Below the pieces are notes generated by a model. It was given only the letters and a program-made list of their open reading frames with translations, had not been told where the DNA came from and made no database searches. A stretch of DNA of 64,000 nt from Verrucomicrobiota bacterium. GTDB taxonomy: Bacteria > Verrucomicrobiota > Verrucomicrobiia > Verrucomicrobiales > Akkermansiaceae. The translations under genes and the position numbers were made by a program. The stretch lies in NCBI GenBank assembly GCA_026397725.1, contig JAPLUI010000319.1:16081-80080 (forward strand), read 5' to 3'. Position 1 is the stretch's first letter. Every line of letters begins with the position of its first letter. This document shows, piece by piece, positions 31,001-37,259 of this stretch.

Positions 31001-33333
31001 GCGTCAGCAGTTCGCAGCACAACACCGGGCGCTTGCCCATCGATCTGGTGATTATACCGGCCCTGCCCATGCTCAAGCCCGAAATGTTTTTGCGGGACGG
31101 TGACCAGGTCGTGGTGTCGGACAAGAATGGCCGGGAATGGCTGCGCCTGGACCTGGCGAGCGCGCTCCCGGTCGCCGGCGAGAACACCGGCTTCGAGTTC
31201 CGCGACGGGGTGGTCAAGGAGCGCCAAGCGGCCTTGGCGACGGAAATCGGCGCCAGCACCAACGCCGAACCTATCATCGATTGGTTAGAGGCGGTCATGG
31301 CGGTGCTGCGCTTCACGGCGGCGGCGAGGGACGCTGACGCCGAACTCGAGGAGTTCTACGGCAGCCGGATCCGCTTGGCCGCGCTGTTGCTCAAATCCGA
31401 CGCGCTGAAGCCCTTCAAGGAGCTGTATTCGAAGTGGACGGCAGAGCGTGCCGGCAAGGACAACTTCAGCATTCCGGTCGATCCCGCCCTGATGCAGAGC
31501 GGCGCGACCATGACCCTGCTCGTGAGTTTCGGGGCGATCGTGTTGAGTGAAATGCTCGCGCCACCGGACTCCTGGGTTTCCAAGCTGACCCGTGAGCTGG
31601 TCTTCATCTACGGCGGCAAAACCCAGTACACCGCACGCACCATCGAGGAATTGCTCGCCGATCCGGCGATGGGGCCCATCGGTTGCCGGCTCACCGCGCA
31701 AATGTTGATGAAATTCAACGAGGCCACGGCGCGGCGTTTTCTGGCAAAGGCGCTCGACCAGGCCACCGCCGAGGGGTTCCGCCGCGACTGGCGGTTACTG
31801 TTAGATTCGCCCGTGGGCCTCGGCCAGGCGGTGGAGAAATTTCTAACAGCGCTGGCGGCCACGCGCCCGGAGGACGAACAGGCGGCCGCCGACCTGCTGG
31901 ATCCCCGCTATGCGCAGTGGCTCACCGGGTTCCTCGCCCGTCTGCGCGAGCGCTCCGCCGACGAGAGCGTCGCCGCTTGGATCACCCCGCAGATGGACCA
32001 GTTGTGGGAAGCCATGCTGGAAGCTTCGTTCCGCCAGAAACTCGAGGCCATCCTCAATCCGGCCTGCGATGCCAACCGGGTGATCGCGATGGTCAACGGC
32101 CAACCGGTCCTGCGGGCCGTGGTCCGGACAATCGAGGACAGTAACCCGGGGGTGCTCGATACCACCGTGCCGCCACCCGTCCCGGACCCGGCACGCCCAT
32201 GGACCATGCGGCCGGCGCTGGGCCAGGCCATCCGGCTCTCCCTGCTCGCACCGTGGCCGCAGCCTCTGGATCAAGCCAAGGTCGATGCGATGAGCGATCA
32301 GGTCACGACGGAGAGCTTTCCATTGTTTGAAGGCAAGCCCGAAGAGGATTGGATCGCCACGTTTGGCATGCCCCGGCGGGAGTTCGGCATGCTGGGGATC
32401 CAATGCAACATCGCGACGAAACGGGTGAAAGATGAAGTAACTCAAAAACTTCCCGCCACGCTCACCGACGACCTCGAGCCAGCCCTGGCGGCCTGGTGGC
32501 AGGAACACGCGGCAACCTTGGGACGCCAAGGCCACGTCCATGTCATCCGCAGCACCGCCAACGACAACAGCGCTGTCGCCGGCGAACGCGCCACCCGCCT
32601 CGCGCGGGAGACCGCCGCCGCCATCCGCGCGGGCCTGCCATTTGTGGCCATGACCGCCGCTGCGTTCAATGACAAGGACGGCGGCCTCCAGTTGTCCTGC
32701 ACCACGGACATGACCTTGCTGGATCTCAAGGCCGAATTCGCACGGGAGCTGGCAACCCTCCGTCCTGACGAATTCACCCCCGTGCTCCAGGCGGCGAATC
32801 AGCGCTGGACCGCCGCCTTGGTGGCATGGAACCCGGTGGAACCGCCCGCTTTTGACGCCGTGAAGAACGAGGTGTTTGCCTGCTGGCTGGCCGACGAGTT
32901 CCGCCAGTCCGTCAACCGCCTCATGCAGCCGCTGGAAGCCACCGCCAGCATCGAGCTGTTGGATGAGCCGGCAGCCGCGGAGGCGCCCGCCGACCCATCG
33001 GTCTTCGAGCTGCTGGCGGAAGAGGATCCCGCCAGCGCGATCGGCCAGCTTGGCTGCTGTTGGCAAAAGGCGCTGGCGCACGACCCGGCGGCGGCAGCCG
33101 CCCTCGACAAGGTGCTCGCTTCCCGCTTGCTGGATCCGCCGTCCCTGGTGCTGTTAGCCGACGCCCTGCTTGCCCATGACCAGCGCCCGCTCGCCGCCCG
33201 CTGCGTCAAGGATGCCGCCGCCCGCGACCTCGCCGCCACCCGCAACGCCATCAAGGAAGCCGTTGCCGGCCATCAGGAAACCGGCACCACCGGCCAACAG
33301 GACCAACTCGAGCAAGTCCTGGAGTCGCCCTAA
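25078..33333 (+). CDS. Ser/Thr kinase-FGE-ankyrin protein fused in frame to a POTRA/SurA-like exported protein
   Basis: One open frame of 2751 codons from the ATG at 25078 (a GTG at 24961 and ATGs at 25060 and 25090 are alternatives; none has a clear Shine-Dalgarno). Approximate residues: zinc ribbon CQACG...CPTC (10-35); Hanks-type kinase (60-310) with GRGGMG, VVHRDIKPGN, VADFGIAK and YMAPEQ; one membrane helix (312-337); FGE-like domain (350-585) with NSLGMKF and YRGGSW; about 15-18 ankyrin repeats (587-1250). A run of eleven C then leads straight into a second protein that begins with its own signal peptide. The kinase would be cytoplasmic and the FGE and ankyrin parts periplasmic. A signal peptide in the middle of one chain is hard to explain, so the fusion may be an indel artefact or a switchable junction. 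Confidence 0.75.
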   Translation: MSKAMTDSPNCQACGTPLARGRSGDMCPTCLLRVAMGGESLSPAAPQPLPDLAALQALFPDLEIIGLLGRGGMGAVYQVRQPSLERMAALKILPPDLAGEPGFRERFHREARTMAALNHPNIVTIHDFGEHGGVFFFLMEYVDGGDLGRAIRSGTLTVREALAIVPQICEALQYAHDSGVVHRDIKPGNILLDSRGRVKVADFGIAKIVGAASDPGLPRDYLLGTPEYMAPEQREGAGEVDHRADIYSLGAVFYELLTGKPPVEGHHPAPSECMTLDARIDDMVLRAMATDPQLRYQQVSELREAVERITRRSRAVWPITVGVLLGASIIASALWWRDRPAVAVDPFPPVWENSLGMKFRLVPGTDLRLSIWETRVGDWQAFEAGDGLPTGARRATGNPLEPLAIAEGERIRAFCAWLTRTERAAGRIGKDEIYRLPSDHEWSLAVGLQEAADAAPMDLHLKDREHYPWGTRAPIPDDAGNYADSALRERMPNAVVVPNYYDGHAYAAPVGSFPANPAGFHDLGGNLWEAVSTGAGDEAGLVYRGGSWAAGATDGDWTCLLSSFRASPKSVSPLEAGFRVVLAKAGATPKPNQLAAAREGDLASLTEQLAAGAEVNQRDAMARTALHWAACGGYADAVAALIKAGADIAAKDKNGETPLHGAAAAGSLPAVQALVQAGAKVRTRITRTGMEPIHLAVKAGRPELLDLLASHGADLQVIDNLHNAPLHYAASAGARDAIEWLAARKVPLDAPGLGEATALGMAAFGGDEETCALLLRLGAAPNPTSGALLSPLAWAVMGAHPEVVALLLRHDADPKPVMVGTAAGMDPATLQPGKPGKDRDLPKLPLLPASQPGNRAAVIRLLVEHGMPLEQRDPQGYTPLLNAAYRGNTEAVQTLLELGATPDAADKDGFTALHSAAEQGFLKLVELLLGKGAQPDVPNGEGSTALYCAALTGHREVVERLLNAGANVEGLPQALSTPVQTAAEHGHASVLALLLERGGNPNAVTKATGMTALIGAAFTAPKLLARNSIKMSPPLAASPHGEQADYVHCVSLLLEHGANPRAAMNDGTTALHAAADSNQAEAVTLLLKAGVAPDLLDHESFTPLHRAAQSEAADAAKVLLDKGANPVPPLNPSTPLHVAAKAGAVKVATLLFEHGVAPNPRDGVSATPLHWAVQTGQTDMIGLLAKHGADLAARDFTYNTPLHTAVNLGKVEIVRALLAAGANPALRNMEGATPLDIARARRLSEMVTVLSQPSKTSIPQPPPPMKTIRSLTPILLSCCCWLLAPPLLTRAEDAAVAEPAVFEALTAADKLLAAKKVDEAVAILRAALREPGLPPDDVAVANLHLKLAFACRQSNKHAEAYTAAAAAAPIFEQAMGRENPFALCARWLAAREAMAANQAAEAAQQAAPLLETLRDYVTSGRAAKARWEDVPGLQPLLAELPALNEAGLAAVASLLGRAWAAAGEPDKALPVLRGAAALLENLHGRGHPELVEVQQVLEALAAKRGEDAGRRYVGDLGSSLKLVFEGNATFAAEDLRKALAMDVGFVLASHPAAEFADFPPVIQKGLHAGYLSAGFPQAAVAVTRDGECLRVRITEGSRCRMGNIRIEGTREVDPDKLRQKLLVVAKDATDSTFAGLLRKTMLGYRNLLPQTAAEDAAAKATIDNINKQIPSGRWGADMGNMPKEAVPGAEQGATFPDFLQNMLSSQLSTSSGGKADWVPGDPVKFLEDDTNPLLATVHQYLAELGRPMARLSTAHEFRDDDTVDLVIRIEDEGPAAVVGRVDVVGCTRDSVEEVAAAAGLVAGQPVTPMLLDKATVALWNTGRFFPFTITFKARDQQAWEVDLTIQVREIAGVPPLTETLAPELESARRFIATLNEWMATGKFTDYQLTSTGADGERTVLGFSSRDGLIVENRSGDSRECQVVSVARNEICFDLTSGDHRGRGRLPGPSEKSSVWIHLLPGENDDGKLCYGAGIGVSSSQHNTGRLPIDLVIIPALPMLKPEMFLRDGDQVVVSDKNGREWLRLDLASALPVAGENTGFEFRDGVVKERQAALATEIGASTNAEPIIDWLEAVMAVLRFTAAARDADAELEEFYGSRIRLAALLLKSDALKPFKELYSKWTAERAGKDNFSIPVDPALMQSGATMTLLVSFGAIVLSEMLAPPDSWVSKLTRELVFIYGGKTQYTARTIEELLADPAMGPIGCRLTAQMLMKFNEATARRFLAKALDQATAEGFRRDWRLLLDSPVGLGQAVEKFLTALAATRPEDEQAAADLLDPRYAQWLTGFLARLRERSADESVAAWITPQMDQLWEAMLEASFRQKLEAILNPACDANRVIAMVNGQPVLRAVVRTIEDSNPGVLDTTVPPPVPDPARPWTMRPALGQAIRLSLLAPWPQPLDQAKVDAMSDQVTTESFPLFEGKPEEDWIATFGMPRREFGMLGIQCNIATKRVKDEVTQKLPATLTDDLEPALAAWWQEHAATLGRQGHVHVIRSTANDNSAVAGERATRLARETAAAIRAGLPFVAMTAAAFNDKDGGLQLSCTTDMTLLDLKAEFARELATLRPDEFTPVLQAANQRWTAALVAWNPVEPPAFDAVKNEVFACWLADEFRQSVNRLMQPLEATASIELLDEPAAAEAPADPSVFELLAEEDPASAIGQLGCCWQKALAHDPAAAAALDKVLASRLLDPPSLVLLADALLAHDQRPLAARCVKDAAARDLAATRNAIKEAVAGHQETGTTGQQDQLEQVLESP
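28858..28868. repeat. Run of eleven C at the kinase/POTRA junction
   Basis: C11 lies directly before GATGAAAAC. With 11 C the upstream frame continues into the downstream gene. With 10 C it ends in CGATGA, so the stop overlaps the ATG of the next gene. With 12 C it ends at a TAG six codons later. Confidence 0.9.
28870..33333 (+). CDS. Alternative separate product: exported POTRA/SurA-like protein
   Basis: If the C tract is not 11 bases in the living cell, this is a gene of its own (1487 residues). It opens with MKTIRSLTPILLSCCCWLLAPP, a good signal peptide. A helical, TPR-like region follows (about 35-260). Two POTRA-like segments lie near residues 290-370 (IRIEGTREVDPDKLRQKLL) and 510-590 (VDVVGCTRDSVEEVAAAAGL). 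The C-terminal third resembles periplasmic SurA-type foldases: NRVIAMVNGQPVLRAVV near 1068 and a parvulin-like domain from HVHVIRSTA near 1221 to about 1370. POTRA and SurA-like modules in one chain suggest a role in outer-membrane protein assembly or export. The parvulin call is from pattern only and is moderate. Confidence 0.6.
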   Translation: MKTIRSLTPILLSCCCWLLAPPLLTRAEDAAVAEPAVFEALTAADKLLAAKKVDEAVAILRAALREPGLPPDDVAVANLHLKLAFACRQSNKHAEAYTAAAAAAPIFEQAMGRENPFALCARWLAAREAMAANQAAEAAQQAAPLLETLRDYVTSGRAAKARWEDVPGLQPLLAELPALNEAGLAAVASLLGRAWAAAGEPDKALPVLRGAAALLENLHGRGHPELVEVQQVLEALAAKRGEDAGRRYVGDLGSSLKLVFEGNATFAAEDLRKALAMDVGFVLASHPAAEFADFPPVIQKGLHAGYLSAGFPQAAVAVTRDGECLRVRITEGSRCRMGNIRIEGTREVDPDKLRQKLLVVAKDATDSTFAGLLRKTMLGYRNLLPQTAAEDAAAKATIDNINKQIPSGRWGADMGNMPKEAVPGAEQGATFPDFLQNMLSSQLSTSSGGKADWVPGDPVKFLEDDTNPLLATVHQYLAELGRPMARLSTAHEFRDDDTVDLVIRIEDEGPAAVVGRVDVVGCTRDSVEEVAAAAGLVAGQPVTPMLLDKATVALWNTGRFFPFTITFKARDQQAWEVDLTIQVREIAGVPPLTETLAPELESARRFIATLNEWMATGKFTDYQLTSTGADGERTVLGFSSRDGLIVENRSGDSRECQVVSVARNEICFDLTSGDHRGRGRLPGPSEKSSVWIHLLPGENDDGKLCYGAGIGVSSSQHNTGRLPIDLVIIPALPMLKPEMFLRDGDQVVVSDKNGREWLRLDLASALPVAGENTGFEFRDGVVKERQAALATEIGASTNAEPIIDWLEAVMAVLRFTAAARDADAELEEFYGSRIRLAALLLKSDALKPFKELYSKWTAERAGKDNFSIPVDPALMQSGATMTLLVSFGAIVLSEMLAPPDSWVSKLTRELVFIYGGKTQYTARTIEELLADPAMGPIGCRLTAQMLMKFNEATARRFLAKALDQATAEGFRRDWRLLLDSPVGLGQAVEKFLTALAATRPEDEQAAADLLDPRYAQWLTGFLARLRERSADESVAAWITPQMDQLWEAMLEASFRQKLEAILNPACDANRVIAMVNGQPVLRAVVRTIEDSNPGVLDTTVPPPVPDPARPWTMRPALGQAIRLSLLAPWPQPLDQAKVDAMSDQVTTESFPLFEGKPEEDWIATFGMPRREFGMLGIQCNIATKRVKDEVTQKLPATLTDDLEPALAAWWQEHAATLGRQGHVHVIRSTANDNSAVAGERATRLARETAAAIRAGLPFVAMTAAAFNDKDGGLQLSCTTDMTLLDLKAEFARELATLRPDEFTPVLQAANQRWTAALVAWNPVEPPAFDAVKNEVFACWLADEFRQSVNRLMQPLEATASIELLDEPAAAEAPADPSVFELLAEEDPASAIGQLGCCWQKALAHDPAAAAALDKVLASRLLDPPSLVLLADALLAHDQRPLAARCVKDAAARDLAATRNAIKEAVAGHQETGTTGQQDQLEQVLESP

Positions 33334-33364
33334 CAGTGAAACCATAGGCAACGGGAGCACTCAC

Positions 33365-33919
33365 ATGCAACATGCCTCCTCCCCACCCCTCGCCGGTTCC
33401 CGTGCCGGATCCCGGTTGTTCCAGGCCTTGGCTCCTCAGCAGCGATGTTCCGTGTGCTTGCCCGTAGCGATGGATAAGCGCCCCTGTTTACCCACCTTGC
33501 TCGCCGTGCTCATCCTCGTTGGTGCCCCGGCAGTCCTGGCCCAAAGCCCCGCCGCCAAGGCCCCCGCAAAGTCACCCGCCAGCGGGACGCCGAAAGCCGC
33601 CGACCCGCTTGAACCGTCCTCCCGGTCAGGATCAAAAAGCGAATCCCCGCCACCTTCGCCCGATTCCCAGGGTAAACAGAAAGACACCCGCTACATCGGC
33701 AGTTCTGCCGATTGGTTGAAACTGCGCCGCGATCTGGAGGGAGTCTCGGAGAATTCCTTCGAGCGGGCAAGGCATCTGGAGGCCCGGCAACTGGCCACCC
33801 ATCCGGCCGGTGTCCGGCGCGACGGCAAGACGTTGATCCTGATAGCCCGCAACCGGATTGGAACACACCCGGATCCCAAGCCGGCCGCGCGAATCCTCGA
33901 ATTCGCCAACAGGAAGTGA
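33365..33919 (+). CDS. Exported protein of unknown function
   Basis: 184 residues, not recognised. GGGAG lies 8-12 bases before the ATG at 33365, which supports this start. An internal ATG at 33470 would give a cleaner signal peptide (MDKRPCLPTLLAVLILVGAPAVLA). After the hydrophobic segment there is a Pro/Ala/Ser/Lys-rich linker (about 60-110), then a small folded-looking region (YIGSSADWLKLRRDLEG to the C terminus). It lies 31 bases after the giant frame, probably in the same transcript. No enzymatic motif is visible. Confidence 0.6.
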   Translation: MQHASSPPLAGSRAGSRLFQALAPQQRCSVCLPVAMDKRPCLPTLLAVLILVGAPAVLAQSPAAKAPAKSPASGTPKAADPLEPSSRSGSKSESPPPSPDSQGKQKDTRYIGSSADWLKLRRDLEGVSENSFERARHLEARQLATHPAGVRRDGKTLILIARNRIGTHPDPKPAARILEFANRK

Positions 33920-34067
33920 CGCCAAATCGGCGATCCTGAACCGTGGAAGGAATGAGTTATATATATATCGATCCAAGCGCTCGTCGGCGTTTTTCTTGTG
34001 ACCCTGCGGCTCGCGCCGGGAGCTGAATCCGACGTCACAAACATATAACAAACAACAGGAGCAACCC

Positions 34068-36392
34068 ATGAAACCTAGCATCCCACGCCCACTCCCGGAA
34101 CCGCAGCTTCGCTCTGTCATGCGCAACCGCCCGCACCGTCCGTTCGTAACATTCATCAAATCCGGACTCCTCCTTGCCATGCCCGTCGCCCTGATCGTCG
34201 GCACTTCCGCCATGGCGGCGGAGATTCATGACGCGGTGCGTACCGGGGATGCCGCGACCGTGGCACGGCTGTTGAAGAAAGACGCCAAGCTGGTGAATCT
34301 TCCGGATGACGAGCACGCTGCCACGCCGCTCTATCACGCGGTGGATACGGGGAATCCGGAGCTGGTGGGAATCCTGCTCAAAGCCGGCGCCAAGGTGAAC
34401 GTCAAGACGGATGGCTGCATGACTCCCAAGCAGCGGGCGGCTGCGATAACCCGCCCCGAGTGTGTGGCCGGTCTGTTGAAAATGTTAGATCGCTTTGTCA
34501 GCTCAGCTCCAGGCCCGGCGAAAGCCGCATCCCGTGAGGCCCTGCAAGCCTATCAAAAGTCCCTGGTCCCGGGCCCAGAGGAAGAGGCGGCCCGCCTTGC
34601 CGTCCTGCGCCTGCTGGTGGAGCGGGACCGCAGCCTGTTGGATGCGGATCCCGACCAGAACATGACCCCACTGCATGTTGCGGCATATTTCGCCAATCGC
34701 AAGGCGGTCGAATATTTGCTCGAGCAGGGGGCGGCTCTGGAGGCCGTGGCGGTTGGTTGCAGCCCGCTGCAGTTTGCCGCGCAGTTAGGGAATGCGGAGG
34801 TGGTGAAAGTCCTGATCGCGCACCAGGCGAAGGTGAACGCGGTTCACCCCACCGGGGTCCGGCCGCTGCATGTGGCGGTCATCAATGGTGACCTGGCCAC
34901 CATCCGGCTGTTGGTCGAACACGGCGCGGAGGTCAACGCCGTGGACAAGAACGGCAGACCAGCCCTGCACGGTGCAACCTGGAGCGATGAAATCTTCAAC
35001 CTGTTGTTAGAGCGCGGCGCGGATCCCAAACTGGAAGCGGCCGATGGCACCACCACGCTCCACATGGCGTGCCAGGACGGCAGCAGCACGCTGGTCGCAA
35101 AGTTGCTACTACTTCATCCTGATGTGGATGCGTGGGACCGGGAGGAATACACTCCCCTGCTCAACGCGGCGGAGGTGGGACGGGTGGATCTCCTGAAACT
35201 GCTGGTCGCAGCCGGGGCGAATCTCAAGGCGGTCCCAAAAAGTGGCCGCAATGCGCTTTGCCTCGCCGCAGGCTCGGCCAGCACGGAAGCGGTGCGGTTC
35301 TTGTTGGACCATCAGTTTGGAGTCAATGATATAAGCAACTCCGGTGAGACGGCCCTCATGAATGCCGCGTCACATTGCCGGCTGGAAACCGTGACTCTGT
35401 TGCTCCGCGCCGGGGCCAACGTGAATGGGGCCGAAAAGAAGAAGGGACTGACGGCGCTCATGGTCGCGGCTCTTGGAGGGCGAACGTCACCAACCGACTT
35501 GTGGACCGGGAATCAATCGTTAGGACAATGCGGCCCGTTTGATGACTCACTGAAAATCACGGCACTCTTGCTCGACAAAGGCGCGGACATGCGGGCCAAG
35601 GATCGCGCGGGGAAAGGTGCCCTGCATTGGGCTGCCGCAGTCGGCAATGTGGGAGTGGTTGAGCTGCTGCTCTCGAAGGGGGCGGAAGTGGATGCCAAGG
35701 ACACCCTTTTTGGACGCACCCCGTTGCATGACGCGACCTATACTGCCGATGTGAAAACCGTGGCCACCCTGCTGGCGAAGGGAGCCAGCCTCATGGCCAA
35801 GGATAGCAATGGATGCCAGCCCATCCACTTGGCGACCCAAGTCGGCAATGTGGAGGTGCTCCACTTGCTCCTCGAAAAGGGGGCGGAGGTGGCGGCCACG
35901 GAAAGCCACGGCGGCACCCCCCTCCATATCGCCGCAGCATCCGCCAAACTCGAGGCGGTGCGTGTCCTGCTAGAGCACGGTGCGCCGCCAGCCGCCCTCG
36001 ATCAATTCAAGAATACACCGCTCAACATGGCCGCCACCGTGGGTGCGGTGGAGATTGTCCGCCTACTGCTCGATCACCGGGCACCGGTCAATGCGGCCGA
36101 CACGTTAGGCAACACCCCGCTCCACAATGCGGCCATCGTCCGAATTGGCGGGAATAACGTCAAACCCATGGCCGGACAGCCAGAAGAAGCTGCGCAGCAG
36201 ACTTTGAATGACATCAACAAAAGCAATGCCGCGGACAAATTGAAAATCGTCAGACTGCTGCTGGAAAAGGGTGCCAAGCCAAATGCCAAGAATCTGGAGG
36301 GAGCCACCCCGATCAATGCTGCCGTCAAGTTCGGCACGCCTGAGATCCTTGCTGCGCTCAAGTCCCAGGCTCCACCCTCGCGCGGGAAATGA
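34068..36392 (+). CDS. Exported ankyrin-repeat protein (copy 1)
   Basis: 774 residues, with AGGAG 8 bases before the ATG. A signal peptide with a long basic leader ends around SAMAA (about residue 49). The rest is ankyrin repeats, roughly 15-17 units of the TPLHxAAxxGNxEVVxxLLxxGA type, with two insertions (about 140-185 and 465-500). No catalytic domain is visible, so it is probably a periplasmic or surface scaffold. A paralogue lies at 37260-39569: the N termini (AAEIHDAVRTGDAATVARLLKKD) are identical, and the last 600 or so bases plus the downstream spacer are nearly identical. The 148-base spacer before it includes the AT-rich GTTATATATATATCG, a possible promoter area. Confidence 0.88.
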   Translation: MKPSIPRPLPEPQLRSVMRNRPHRPFVTFIKSGLLLAMPVALIVGTSAMAAEIHDAVRTGDAATVARLLKKDAKLVNLPDDEHAATPLYHAVDTGNPELVGILLKAGAKVNVKTDGCMTPKQRAAAITRPECVAGLLKMLDRFVSSAPGPAKAASREALQAYQKSLVPGPEEEAARLAVLRLLVERDRSLLDADPDQNMTPLHVAAYFANRKAVEYLLEQGAALEAVAVGCSPLQFAAQLGNAEVVKVLIAHQAKVNAVHPTGVRPLHVAVINGDLATIRLLVEHGAEVNAVDKNGRPALHGATWSDEIFNLLLERGADPKLEAADGTTTLHMACQDGSSTLVAKLLLLHPDVDAWDREEYTPLLNAAEVGRVDLLKLLVAAGANLKAVPKSGRNALCLAAGSASTEAVRFLLDHQFGVNDISNSGETALMNAASHCRLETVTLLLRAGANVNGAEKKKGLTALMVAALGGRTSPTDLWTGNQSLGQCGPFDDSLKITALLLDKGADMRAKDRAGKGALHWAAAVGNVGVVELLLSKGAEVDAKDTLFGRTPLHDATYTADVKTVATLLAKGASLMAKDSNGCQPIHLATQVGNVEVLHLLLEKGAEVAATESHGGTPLHIAAASAKLEAVRVLLEHGAPPAALDQFKNTPLNMAATVGAVEIVRLLLDHRAPVNAADTLGNTPLHNAAIVRIGGNNVKPMAGQPEEAAQQTLNDINKSNAADKLKIVRLLLEKGAKPNAKNLEGATPINAAVKFGTPEILAALKSQAPPSRGK

Positions 36393-36425
36393 CCGCCGCT
36401 CTCACCATCCCCACCGCCGACCACC

Positions 36426-36917
36426 ATGAACACCTCTCCCGAACGCCACTCGTCTAACAGAACATCACCGCAGCCACCCGTTCAGGGCCAGCAACCTGGC
36501 CAGGCCTTTCGAGGTCGGGGTTGCCGGTGGCTAACAAGTGTGGGCGAGGGATTTTCAAGCGTGATAACCGGTCTTGCCACGCTTGTCCTCGCGTTTGATT
36601 TATGCTGCGCCTGTGCCTCAGCGAAGCCAGACGCTGGCGACAAGTTTGATCCCCGGAAATTCGAGGAGTGCAAAGCCAAGGCCGCGCAGGGTGACGCCCC
36701 GGCTCAAAACGATTTGGGTGTCTGCTACCTCAAGGGGCAAGGCGTGGCGAAGGATGAGGTGGAGGTCTACAAGTGGTGGTTTCTGGCGGCAGCACAAGGG
36801 TTTGCTCCTGCCAAGCAAAACCTGGCCCTGCTGGAACGTGAGCTGACGCTGGAACAAATCGCCGAGGGCAAACGTCGGGCGGATAATTTCAAGCCGCAGA
36901 AAGGGATACAACCATAA
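36426..36917 (+). CDS. Short exported Sel1-repeat protein
   Basis: 163 residues. A long N-terminal leader precedes a hydrophobic segment (VITGLATLVLAFDLCCACASA, about 42-62), then about one and a half Sel1-like repeats (AQNDLGVCYLKGQGVAKDEVEVYKWW). The C terminus LTLEQIAEGKRRADNF resembles that of the large Sel1 protein at 39604-42213. Its first 25 codons and the bases before it match those at 39570-39680, so it descends from the same duplicated unit but has lost (or never gained) the repeat array. There is no clear ribosome-binding site. Function is unknown; Sel1 repeats usually bind proteins. Confidence 0.75.
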   Translation: MNTSPERHSSNRTSPQPPVQGQQPGQAFRGRGCRWLTSVGEGFSSVITGLATLVLAFDLCCACASAKPDAGDKFDPRKFEECKAKAAQGDAPAQNDLGVCYLKGQGVAKDEVEVYKWWFLAAAQGFAPAKQNLALLERELTLEQIAEGKRRADNFKPQKGIQP

Positions 36918-36943
36918 GACCTAACAAGAAAAGGAACAACCCT

Positions 36944-37222
36944 ATGAAAACCTTGTTCAGCCTGATCGTCGTCGCGGGATTGACATCCTGTGGCAACATG
37001 GAAACCCGCAGCGGTCCCTATGTGAATAAACCCGCCCTGCAACAAGGAATCAACACCATGGAGCGTGCCGCCGCCTACGAGCGCCAGGGTGCTTCACCCA
37101 GCGATGCGTGGGAGCGTGCGCGCCTGAACAACGGTTTCGGCGGTCCATTCGGCACGATGGGTGACGCCATGACACCGATCGCCGGGTATGGTTGGAGCGT
37201 TGGATCGGGTAGTAGCAGGTGA
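36944..37222 (+). CDS. Small predicted lipoprotein
   Basis: 92 residues with AAGGA about 10 bases before the ATG. The signal peptide ends in a lipobox (LTSC, Cys near residue 16), so lipid attachment is expected. The mature part is Gly- and Asn-rich, with no family I recognise (MERAAAYERQGASPSDAWERARLNNG). It lies between the two ankyrin/Sel1 units, 26 bases after the short Sel1 gene. Confidence 0.65.
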   Translation: MKTLFSLIVVAGLTSCGNMETRSGPYVNKPALQQGINTMERAAAYERQGASPSDAWERARLNNGFGGPFGTMGDAMTPIAGYGWSVGSGSSR

Positions 37223-37259
37223 TTCACGACAAGTCCTTTCCACCAACCGCATACAAGCC

